Origin: Salminus brasiliensis
Taxonomy: Eukaryota > Chordata > Actinopteri > Characiformes > Bryconidae
Reading direction: 5' to 3'
DNA length: 64,000 nucleotides
Assembly: GCF_030463535.1 (NCBI RefSeq)
Contig: NC_132897.1
Span: 5,135,960 to 5,199,959, forward strand
The notes under the pieces were generated by a model. The model was not told the DNA's origin, made no database searches, and was given only the letters and a program-made list of their open reading frames with translations. Numbering within the stretch: position 1 is the first letter of the stretch; each line of letters opens with the position of its first letter. Both the position numbers and the translations under genes were made by a program. Of the stretch, positions 1-12,400 are shown in pieces.

Positions 1-199
1 AAAGGACAGTGTTTTATATTTTAATAATTCTCATAACTTTCTCAAAATACCTGAAATATTAAATAAAATATTTAAAAAATATATTCTTTGGTGTTTAGTT
101 CATGATAAGCTCCAGGGACAAAAAAATGTGTCACCTTGATGTGAATGATTGGCTAAAAGGAGTGACTGCATGACCGTAGTGTGAAGGAAGTAGCTGAAT

Positions 200-620
200 C
201 TGCAGGTGTATGGAAGCTTACGGTCATATGGGTCTACCAGCAGTGTCAGAAATCCCAGCCTATGACGAAACTGACGCACAGGGACCGCCGTTTCATGGCT
301 TGTGGATGAAAATGCAGTTCCTTGTGGAGTGTTCTTTCAGAAATTGGTGGTCAAGGACCTGCATAAACTTCTGCGAAGCGATCTTCATTCATAAGCCGTG
401 AAACACGCCAGCGGTCACTGTCCGTCAGTTTCGTCTTCCTGCCACAATTCTGACTTCTGGAGATTCCTTCACACTGTGGTCTTTGGCACACCCAACTCCC
501 CGTGCAGCACCATCTGCAGGAGCCTGAAGTTACCACCACCTTAAACACGCAAGAGGACTTTTTATATATGTATTCTATATTTTCTATATACCTCATCACT
601 GCACGTAACAATAACACCCA
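200..620 (-). pseudogene. Tc1-like transposase remnant downstream of prodh
   Basis: On the minus strand, a helix-turn-helix-like segment GRKTKLTDSDRWRVSRLMNE is followed, after a frame break, by ISERTLHKELHFH, the spacing and wording of Tc1/mariner DNA-binding domains. Frames are broken and the catalytic part is absent. A related copy lies at 20810-21085. The fragment probably falls in or just past the prodh 3' UTR. Confidence 0.45.
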
Positions 621-708
621 TTATTAATATGATAAGTGATGCAAACCTTTGAACAGCAGTGTACACAGCAAGTCTGCTGAGGGCAAAGGCAAATACAGGA
701 AGTGTGTG

Positions 709-899
709 TTACAGAGTGTGTGCATTGAATATCTCTCCACTGGTCAGTCTGCGGACGAGCTCTGACCACAGCAGCTCTCTCTCGGCCTGCGCTCCCTTCA
801 TCACCCCTCGGTTCTCCTGTGCCCGCCGGGAGAGATACGGGATCACCTCACTGACCGGACCGTACGGGACGTACTTATACACAGGGAAACCTGCCTGAC
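709..899 (-). CDS. prodh: prodh exon 14 (terminal, stop TAA)
   Basis: Acceptor CATGTAG, 191 nt to TAA at 711-709. It encodes [20 protein letters not shown] then [10 protein letters not shown] and an amphipathic tail ending NAHTL. The RR pair (549-550) is the substrate-carboxylate clamp known from PutA/PRODH. The acceptor is preceded by a 32-nt (TG)n tract instead of a normal pyrimidine tract. Confidence 0.97.
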
Positions 900-905
900 C
901 TACAT

Positions 906-941
<36 letters not shown>

Positions 942-3900
942 CTGAAAAACATTGCATTGTAGGCTTCAAGTCCCTCACCTCTTAACAATACATGGACAAA
1001 AGTATTTGGACACCTGCTCAATCATTGTTTCTTCAATGAATAAAAAAATTCTACTAGATTTTGGAGGAGCATTGTTGTGAGGATTTGATTGCATTCAGTG
1101 ACAAGAGAATTAGTGAGGTCAGGATGCTGAATGATCACCACCCCACCTCATGCTAAACCAACCTCCCAAACTCATCCCAAAAGTATTGGAACACAGTAGT
1201 TCCACTGCACCACAGCTCAATGCTGGTGGGTGGGCTTTATACCCCTCTAGCCCATGCCTGGCATTAGGCACCTATTGCAGCTATTGGCAGGACTTCTCTA
1301 CAGGGACTAAATAAGCTGTGCGTGCATTTGCACATCTGTGTCGGAAATGGGTGCCACGTAAAGTAGCTGAATGCATTCATTAGAAGGGGTGTCCATAAAC
1401 ATTCGACAGATAGTGTGTCACCTTGAAATGAACAGTATAAACCGTATTCAAAGATGACAGAAGTGTGTGTATGTGTGTGTGTGTGTGCAGTTCATACCCA
1501 ATGGAAAGCTGATCTGGTCACACATCCCCAGAAGCTGACCAAAGCAGATCAGCTTATCAGTTGGCATGAGGCCCATTTCATTCATCCTACAAAACAGCAG
1601 CATCAGGTAGTACAATTAGAGATGGTTAACAAGCACATCAGACTTAGTGCAAGAGAGGACAGCACCACTATTTAATATGTTCTTGTTACAGTGCTAAGCT
1701 AGGCTAGGCTACAATGCTATGAGCATTCTGGGCATTATGCACACTTTTCACATAATGCTCATTTTCTTAACACGGCCGATCTGACCCAGAGTGGCGCAGC
1801 GGACTAAGGTGCTGTCCCTATGATCAGAGGATCGCTGGTTCGAATCCCGGTCATGCTGCTAGCCACCGGGAGCCGAGGCCCCGATTGGCCTTGCTCTCTC
1901 CAGGGTGGGTAGATGGCGCTCTCTCCACACATTGCTTGGCTGCGGTGCTGGCATCTGCAGGCTGGTGCCTTGAAGCCAGGTATGCGGCACTTCCCTGCAT
2001 CGGCGGCAGTTCGGAAAATGAGAGGCTTGACTGCACATGCGTTGGAGGGAGTGCCTGCTGGTCGGACTGGTAGGTGGCAGCAGGTAGAGGGGACCCCCAG
2101 CGGTCAGTCTTCCAGCAGGTTGGGCTCAATGAGTGGGTGATCATTTACTCTGAGAAGGTAAGAGACCAACACGGTTCCCCCCTTACTAGTGTCGGGGCAT
2201 TGTGTGCAATGGGGGAGGGGAGTACTTAGGGGTTGGGTAATTGGGGATCCAAAATTGGGAAGTTATTAAAGTTTTGATTAAAAATTTAAGCAAATAACAC
2301 ATATTTACTCTCCATAAATCCTTTCAGAACTAACTCTGTCTCTTTACCTTCTCAGAGTAAATGGTCACCCACTCATTGAGCCCAACTTGCTGGAAGACTG
2401 ACCGCTGGGGGTGCCCTCTACCTGCTGCCACCTACCAGTCCGACCAGCAGGCCCACCAACCCCCCACCACCACCCATGCCAGACCAGCGGCACACCCTCC
2501 TACCTGCCTAATGACCATGTTAAAACCTAAATAGACTCTTAACGATCTGCCACTATTAATATCACCACTACTAACTATCATTACTCTGACCATCACTGCC
2601 AGGACTATATTAAGTTATACTACACCATGATTATTACATTATGATTATGAATATGATGCACACCTGAGCAATACAACAGTCTTGGTGGTTTGGTGACTTA
2701 CAATAATTTATAAGTAGTTCTGATCAGAGGAGGATGGGTCGGAATCCCCCTTGTGAGTCTTGGTTCCTCCCAAAGTTTCTTCCTCCAGCTCTGAGGGAGT
2801 TTGCCACTGTTCACTGGGGGTCTTCGATTTTTCATGTCTATTTATGATATTGATTTCTTGTCTTTTACTAATGACTGATTGTGTAAAGCTGCTTTGTGAC
2901 AACAGCAGTTGTAAAAAGATATACAAATAAATTTCACTTGATTCGATTTGATATATAAATAACCAAATCTCCAGCTCATCAAAATATGCCTGGATCAGCC
3001 TCAAACAGGACGTTAAGGAGTCACCGTTTATTGGATATTACAGCTACAAACACTCATTGCATCGTCACCCATGTGCACTTCTAGTAAATGAGGTGTTACC
3101 CTAAAGCAATGATCGCACCCCGTTAAATAAGATTACATCACTGCGTTCATTTCTACCGACTATAACTCACTCACCAGGGAACATCAATCATCTGCCTTAT
3201 TTTGGAAATTGTGTGATCTAATAGCTGCCGCGGGTGATGTATCGTTGGGTCTGATTGCTAAGACTGAGCCTTAACCACTCAGCTTTGGCCGCGAGTCATG
3301 TTTTATTAGCGGCGGACAGTGAGTGAGAGAGTGAGCGAGCGTTTAGCGTAGCGCAGTGCATAATTCTGATACAGGGTCAGGTCATTATCCCATAATCCTC
3401 CAATTCTCTTCCGCGCCTCAACAAATGCATGCGTATTAGCGGTGCTGGGGGTGTATGTGTGAGTCAGAGAGCTGTTCTATCTCCGGAGCTCGTGTTTTGT
3501 ATTTTCGCCTTGACCGTGTCATGTGTGTGTGTGTGTGTATGTGTGTATGTGAGTCAGAAAAAGGTCCTACCTCCGGAGCGTGTGCTTGACCGTTTCGATG
3601 TTGTGTGACGCCACCATGACGTTAGCCTTCCCATTCCTTTCAATCTCCTCCAACACGTGGTCCAGACACCTCCACAGAACAGCAATAGCTCAGTGTGAGT
3701 GGGCAAGAGACATGCAGACCATAACACGCTGACGTTTTCATCCGGATGCATTAACCAGGGGTTCAATCTCCGGGCAGGGGGTTGAGGAGGGGGCAACGGC
3801 ACGAGGGTGCAGCCTGCATACAGCAACTCAAGCACACCTACCTAGTTAGAGCTCCTAAATGCCCATAAGCTCCACTTTTGCTTCCACAAAAATGTTGGGT

Positions 3901-6362
3901 TCCTTCAGTGAATAGTTCAGATACACAATTTAGTCATGTCCAATTCCACCCACTAGCTTCCGAACTGGGAAGGTTGAGGCCAGCATCTGCCTGTTTTCTA
4001 TTTTTAACAATGTAAAAGAACCACCTTTGGTTTTCTGAAGAACCAAGCTGCAGATTTAGGAGTGTGAAGGTTGAATATAAAGGTTGTACACAAATTTGAG
4101 GGTTCTTTCAAGGGTTCCACACCAAGCAACGCTAAAACCTGTCACCGGACAGCTCAACACTGCCAGTTTGCCAGCAAACAGATGCCCACACTGGCTAGCA
4201 TCGTGCTGAGTGACTGGGGATAGGGAGGCTATCCTACTTTGGTACCTGCTAGAGATGAAGCGATCAGTGATTCTGGAGCCAATACCAATTGGACAATCAT
4301 TGTTTCTGATCAAGGGTGGGTCTGGGCACCACGTTCACCTTTCCTAGGCATTATTTGGTAAGGCAGGGCTTCTGTAATGCCCCCTGCATTGTCCTTCAAG
4401 AGGAAATGTACTTTACTTTTTGGGATAAACCAACTCTAAAGACCAGCTACGAGAGCCGTGAATTCCTGTGTGGAACTCCACTGTGGAGTGGAAACACAAC
4501 TAAAATGGGCTGCTTATCTAGAACTGAAAAACTCCTTCAGTTTGGACACTGTTGCTGCTGCACTTCTGGTGGTGGTTAAATGTGGACTGCGCTGTTTTGT
4601 GAGGTTATTGGTGGTTGCTTGCTCTGCTGTGTTCTGGTACTCATTGTACTGGGCTGAGTGATCTGAGTACTCTGGAGTGGTTTCTTCATTTAAACAAGAC
4701 AAGACAAACAGACTTACCATTTGTAATGGACACAGATGTAATTTGGCCTCCAATCCGTGCAGTAAACACACATACACACCAGTGAAACACACACAGTGGA
4801 CAGTAGTGGAAAGCCCAGATATCGAACCCACAACCCTGTCATTAATAGCCCAGAGCTCTAACTGCTGAGCCACCACTGCCCCCTAGTGACATATGAGCCT
4901 CATACAGAATTACTGTAGTCATTATCTTACAAATATGATCTGATCGGCTCTTAGGATTGGGTAATTCGAGAAATATCGGGCAATAGCATATTTTGAATGG
5001 AACTCGTTCGATACTAATACATAGTCGATTCATATTTTCAGCTCTAGTAAGCCAACCCACCCACCTACCTACCAACCCAGCAAGGCCAGTTTTGCTCTCT
5101 TGAGCTCCTTGGACGAATGGCTGTTGGGATTACTGGGGATCAAACTCCCATTCTCCTGAAGACCAGGCCAAAGCTTACATGCTGAAGAACCTTCTAAACT
5201 GTAAAAAACATGGAAGAGCCCTTTATATTATCTTCCTCACACTCATAAATCTCCAGCATGGTTCTTTAGGGAACTAATTATGGTTCTACTACATTGTTCG
5301 GAATTTAGGGTACTGTACACTTTCTTTTATTGAGATACAAACAATGTTAATGTAACTTTAGAAGGTATAACATGGTTCCTAAGGTCCAACAGTGCCCCCT
5401 ACATTAACACCTCACTACATTCATCCTCTTTCCAAGAGGAAAGGGCAATGGTCAGCAACAGTAAGCTGAAATGTGATAAATAAGTCAATAGAAATACAGT
5501 CACTAAAGATTCTCTCACTTGTGGTACATGCGGTTTGTGGACTCGTAGTCAGGGTTGATGGGGTCTTCATAGCCGATCTCTGCTGCTCTGCTTCTCTCCT
5601 GGTCCATATAAGCCCCCCTCACCAGCTTAGCCCCAAAACACCAGCCTTCTCTCCTCGACAGTTCTACATCCATACACACATTGTCATAGGCCTCCTGTGA
5701 GGAGAGAAAGCCAACCTCAGGTTACAAATATCTGCGTATTTACATTTATCAATTAATAAAACATAAAAATGACATACACTTTTTGGTATGACAGAGCTAT
5801 TCAGCTGTGGAATGACATACCACATATAGAATAACTACATACCTATGATATTATAATAGTTAAATAGGCATAATATTGCTACGATATGCGCTATGATAAT
5901 GTAATAATATGACTCTAATATTTAATAATATATTGTATATATTACTATACTGTGATAACTATTTAATAACTGAGACTGCAGGATGCAATTCCTAGCTTTC
6001 TGACTGTTGCTGCTGGACATCTGGTGGTGGTTCGGTGTGGTCTGCACGGTTTGTGTAGCTAGTGGTGTTTGTTAGATCTGCTTTCCTCTGATACTCAGTG
6101 TACTGGGCTGAGTGAACACGGTTTTAGTAAGCTGCTACAGTCGCACGCTAGCGCCACAGTTCCATCTAGCCATTGTTTAAGCAACAAACTGCAGCGTATT
6201 GTGACAGAGAAGCCTCATTGAGAACACATGAATATGATTTGATCGGCTCTTAGGATTGGCTAGTTGGAGAAATATCAGCCAATCGTGTATTCTGACTGAA
6301 AATCGGTCAATACAATACATAGCCGATCCATAGAACCCACCAACCAACCCAGCAAGTGTATA

Positions 6363-6423
<61 letters not shown>

Positions 6424-9400
6424 CACACATTCTCCACATCAATAGAATTCCTCAAGCAAGTCTGCTAAGGCTTTGGTGGTTTTAGAAGAAGCCCTGGAGA
6501 GTGATCGTTGCAGTCGCCTAAGACTTGAACCCCACAGAAAATCTTTGGTGGGGTTTGAAGAGGGTGGATGCAGCTGCAAACCCAAGAATATTAATGAATT
6601 GGAAGCCACTGCCCACGAGGAATAAGATTTCAACTGCCCATAAGAGCTAAGATTTCTCAGGAATGATGCCAGAGTCTAGCTGTGGATCATGTTTGTAGCA
6701 AGTCGGAACAGCAGAAGGGTTCTCTAGGAAGTTCTAAAGAGGCTTGCCGTGAAGTAGTTTGGAGAAAGCACTTGTTCTATTAGTGGTGTCAAGATTTTTA
6801 AATTGGCCTTGTTTGATTGGTTTCTCTTTTTCTTCTTAAGAATTGATCATATTTTCCTCCCATTTTCTCCCACCAATTACCCATTGCACACCATCGCCCC
6901 ATAACTAGTAAAGGCGGACTAGCACATGCCCCCTCCGACGCGTGCACAGTCAAGCCGATTATTTTTCGAACCAATGCGCCTGGAGGGAAGCAGACAACGG
7001 TGACAGCCAACACCGCAGCGAGGCGATGTGGGGGGAGAGCGCCATCTACCCACCCAGAAAAGAGCAAGGCCTTGTGCTCTCTCTTGTCGTCAGCTGCCGA
7101 TGGCTTGCAGCACGACCAAGATTCGACCAGGATTGGTTTATTGCAAATGGCTGAAAGTTTGTAAATTTTGCAATGGAGGTTAAATAATTTTAATTTAACT
7201 GTATGATATTGCATCACCCAGCTATTCTAGACTCTTCATATGTAGTGTAGACTGGCTCTGATATTACATGATATGGAATCTGATCCATATTGAGCTCAGG
7301 AGAATATTCCACGAATGTCTCCGCCTTATCATTTTCTATCCTAAATAATATTTAAATATAATAATATAATAATATTGAAAATAATATTGTGTGCATAATG
7401 TGTGTGTATCTCTCACCTTGAGGTAGCACTGGTAGGTGTTGAAGATGACTGGTTTGCCTGTGTTAAAAATTCTCTGCATCTCCAGCGTCAGTCGGCTGAT
7501 GGCAGGTTGGAAGTACGTCTGTTCTGCATCCACCATCAGCCTCACACCGCTCTCCGCCGCGTACTGCACGGAGCACATACACACATAATACATGACTCAC
7601 TGCAGGCTACACAGCACGACTGATTCATTCTCAATATTACAGTTTCTGTGGAGTCGGTGAAACATGACAGGTTGTAAGCAATGTGATGATAACCAGAATT
7701 CGGCAGGATGTTAGCTCTGCGGGTGGTAACGAAGGTCAAGCTGGTCAACAAATAAAAAAACGTCAAATTTTCCTGCAGAATCAGGTCAGGGTTTTTTTAA
7801 CAAGAACTCTCAGTGCTGACTCCTAAATGTCCCAAATGGATCACCAGGAGGTCTCACATCATTACTATTACAAAATAAAGGTGCTTCAGAAGGTTCTTTG
7901 ACCACTTTTGGTTCCCACAATAAAGATGTGGGAGTGTAAGGAACATCGTAAAGGTCTAAAAGAAGCTTCATACGATGCAAAGTTTTTTTTTTATTTATCA
8001 GTTAAAAGCTTATTTGTTGCAAGACCTCTATGGTAGAGGTCTTCAAATCTGGACCTGGAGTCTAGTTTCCAGCCCTAGCATCACTCAATTACATTCACTG
8101 TTCCCTTAACATCCAGCAAGAACACCATCTAGGACTGAATACTGGTCCAGATCTGAAGCATTTGAAGCATTCAAAGCATTTTAGGGGTAACCTATTAAGA
8201 ACGTCTCCATCAATACAGCTCTAAATTTGGCATTTTACAGTTCTTGGATGAAGAACCAGCATAGTTTCAGCCATTTCAGATGGTTAGAGTCCTGGTCTCT
8301 GCCACTTAGCAAGCCATGTTGACTTCCTCAGGTCAGGAGATGAAAATGGCCGTAGTTTTTTGTTGTTTTCTGACAGAAGGTGGACTAAACACTAGGCTGG
8401 GTTCAATTGCGAGAACCTTTTTTTTTAAAGGTCTAACGTTTTTCTAGCATAACTTAAATAATCATTTGAAGCACTTATATGTGGCCTATTCAGAACTTCT
8501 CCATCTCCATTATAGCTGGTTTTGGTTTGACCTGTGGGAGTGTGAGGAACATCGTAAAGGTCTAAAAGAAGCTTCATATAATGCAAAGGTTTTTTTTTTT
8601 TTTAATCAGTTTAAAGCTTATTCTTTGCAAGACCTCTATGGTAGAGGTCTTCAAATCTGGACATGGAGTCCAGTTTCCAGCCCTGGCATCACTCAATTAC
8701 ATTCACTGTTCCCTTAATGTCCAGCAAGAACACAATCTAGGACTGGATACAGGATTTAAGGTCCAGGTAAAGTATTTGAAGCATTCGAAGCATTTTAGGG
8801 GTAACTTACAGCTTTGAATTTGCCATTTTACAGCTCCTGGATGAAGAACCAGCATAATTTCAGCCATTTCAGATGCTTTGCTGGTTTACTACACGGTTTA
8901 GGCGCGTTATGTTTAAGTGTTGGTTTCTTCTCAGAGTCCTGGTCTCTGGCACTTAGCAAGCCATGCTGACCTCCTTAGGTCAGAAGATGAAAATGGCCGT
9001 AGTTTTTTGTTGTTTTCTGACAGAAGGTGGACTAAACACTAGGTTGGGTTCAACTGCGAGAACCTTTTAGAAGGTCTAACGTAGCTCTTTTATAGCATCA
9101 CTTGAAGAACCATTAGAAGCACTTCTAGTCTATTCAGAACTTCTCCATCTCCATTATAGTTGGTTTTGGTTTTAACTTTTTTTGTTTTTTGATGTTTTTT
9201 TGTTTCAGTTTTTGGATGAAGAGTCAAGATCATTTCGGCCCACCATGAACGATTTAATGGTCTACTACACGGTTGAGGAGCAATACGCTAAATTAAAAAA
9301 TTCAGCACAAGCCCTTCAATCCCTTCAAATTCAAATCTTCTTCACTTCCCAAGAACTAAGCTCAGCAGCATGGGTGACCAGGCCTCCTGCTCTGTCGACC

Positions 9401-12400
9401 CTCGTCTATGGAATGCCCTCCCTGACCATCTGAGGACACCACAGACGATTTCTCAAAACTGGACTCAAAACATTTCTCTTCAGCAGAACGTATGACTTTT
9501 TAAGAACCTGTTGATTGTTGCAATTTTTAATTGTAGTGATTTTGTCTTTTATGGTGATGCTTTTAAGTTGTAGCACTTTGAGATTTGTCATAATTAAATT
9601 TATTATTATTATTATTATTAGTGTCGGTTTCCTCTTAGAGCAAACCTGCTCCTGTATTCTGCTTCCAAGTCCTGATTTCTGCTACCAGGCAATACCTACT
9701 GACTTCCTTAAGTTGTTTTTGTTTTTCCGACAGAAGGTGGACTACAGATCTTTGCACGTCTTAAGGAACTTTATCTGATGTAAAAGTGGTTCTTCTACAG
9801 GATCACTCAAAGAACAGTATATTCAATGTAACATTTTATATGTAACCTATTCAGAACTTCTCCATCTTCATAATAGTCGGTTTTGGCTTGAAATTGAACA
9901 GTTTTTGAATGAAGAACCAAGATAATTTCAGCCTAATTGGATTACTTTCATTTCTTAAACTCCTCAGAACTGCTGGTGGTTCCTGGCTATTAACAACTCA
10001 GTTTGCCAGTTTGCACTGCTTTGCCTGTAGATACCGATTGGGGTGTGCTAAACGTCAGGGAGCATAAAGGGTTAATGATTTTCTACATGGTTCAGGAACA
10101 TTATACTGTAAAAAAAAAAAAAAGAGAGAGAGATCTTAGAAAGTGTAACCCTGTGAATTCAAGTCTAAACATCTGATATTTCTCATTTCTACGCTGCCGT
10201 GTAAATATGATTACAATATGTAAAGAGGCCATCCAGCCCGACCTGCTGGAAGATTGCCCGCTGAGGTCCCCTCTACCTGCGTCAGACCAGCTGCCACCTA
10301 CCAGTCCGACCATCAGCCCCCCCACCCACCACCACCCATACCAGACCAGCGGCACACCCTCCTACCACTGCTACCTGTTTAGTGACCATGTTAAAACCTA
10401 AATGGACTCTTAACTATCTGCCACTATTAATATCACCACTATTAACTATCTACACCATGATTAATATATTATGATTATGATCAGAGCAGTTCAACAGAAT
10501 AGATGGCTTGGTAACTTTTATCAATAATTAATAAATAGTTGTGATCAGAGGAGGTGGGTTGGGTCCCCCTTGTGAGTCTTTGTTCCCCCCAAGGTTTCTT
10601 CCTCCAGCTCTGAGGGAGTTTTTCCTTGCCACTGTCACTGTTGGTTTGCTCAATGGGGGCGTTTGACCCTTCATGTCTTCTTACATTATTTCTTTTTTTT
10701 CCTGTCATTTACTTATTACTAATTATGTAAAGCTGCTTTGTGACAAAAAAAGTTACAAGAAAAATAATACAAATAAATAAATACAAATAAATTTGACTTG
10801 ACTTGACAAATATCCAAAATATAAGATTATTCAATTTGTTATTAACTTATTTGCAAGTAATTTTTTTCTATTGAAAGCTTCTTATTCCACTGGCAGATCA
10901 CTTTATTTCTTGACTAAACCTAAACCTAACCTTATCCTTCCTTATTTAGGGTTAGGTTTAGTTTAGTTTAGTTAGATTTAAGGTTTAGGATAAGGATTCA
11001 GGTTAGGATTAGGATTTAGGGTGAATTCAAGGCATCAATAATGGACCAATGGACCAATGGATCCAAGTATATAAGTGATAGCAAGCTAATATACATATAT
11101 ATCTTATTTCTTAAATTATGTGAAATTATCTGCCAATAGAATAAGACACTTTAGTAAAAATAAGGTAATATAAGTTAAAATAATGAATAATGTAATTCAA
11201 ATTGTAATATTACAAACAATATTCTCAGACTTTAAATATACATATGAATACTACATTTGAGTGTCGGTTTCGTCTCAGAGCAAGTCCTGATTTCTGCTAC
11301 CGGGCAAATCGTGTAGACTTTCTTAAGTCAGGAGATAAAAATGGCCTTCGCTCAGAAGCTGGACTAAGCGCAAGGTTAGGGTCAATTCCATTTCAGCTCA
11401 TTAAAGTTCAGTTTCAGGTCAGCAAGTTCAGCAAAAGACCCAGACGCTGGTCTGGCAACATGCTCATACATTTGTAAGCCATTTTTTATTTATTATTTTT
11501 TATTTCGCCTTGTAAACTGAATTTACCGGTTGACCTCCAACCTTGTCCAGAGAAACCACACCGTAATGCTGTATGGACAGAGGCAGACGGCTGACTTCCG
11601 CTGACCTTGTTAGGGCCCATAAAGTGCACTCTGACCCTGAGCCTTCATGCCGTTCTGAACTCAATGCACTTTTCCGGCATAAAAGCAACGTCAGAGGCGC
11701 CATGTAATAGCTGAAGGATGAAGTTCTGCCCTTCCGTTCCATTTCTTCCCCTGCATACAGCTGTCAGACCATGACCTGCTGACCCATAGAATGGGCATAA
11801 CGCAGGATGGTGATGAGCGGAACGTGAATGACCAGCGTACAGGCTGTGATGAATCATAAAAAAGATTTATTTCCTGTTGCAAACGTGCAAGATGACCACT
11901 ATAATAAAGACATATACTTTATGGAAAAAAGTATTGGGACAGCTGCTCATTCATTGGTTAAAAAAATATATATATATATTATATATATATCCATCTTGTG
12001 TTGGAGTAACTGTCCCTACTGTACAGGAAAGGTGTTCTACTAGATGTTGGAGCACCCCACCTCATCCCCCAAAAGTACTGGATGGAGCATCATTCCAGAG
12101 AATGCGGTTAGTTCCACCGCTCCATAGCTCAATGCTGGGGGCTTTATACCCCTCCAGGCCACGCCTGGCATTAAGCAGCATGGTGCCGATAGGTTCATGA
12201 TGTTCATCTGCTCCAGAGAGTCCTCCAGACAGTACTTCTCTACAGGGACTAAACAAGCCATGTGTTTGTGTGTGCGCACTTGCACATCTATGTCAACAGC
12301 GGGTGCAACTTAAAGTAGCGCGATGCCTTTATTAGAAGGGGTGTCCACAAACTTTTGGATACTTAGTGTCTCTTCATGTCCCTCAACAAAACTAACTGAA

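Noticed and set aside
1786..1858. Possible tRNA gene (good A and B boxes)
   Set aside because: No complete cloverleaf, and it is joined to a SINE body present in several copies. The same applies to 4815-4885 and to the B-box-like GAGTTCGAATCCC at 17456.
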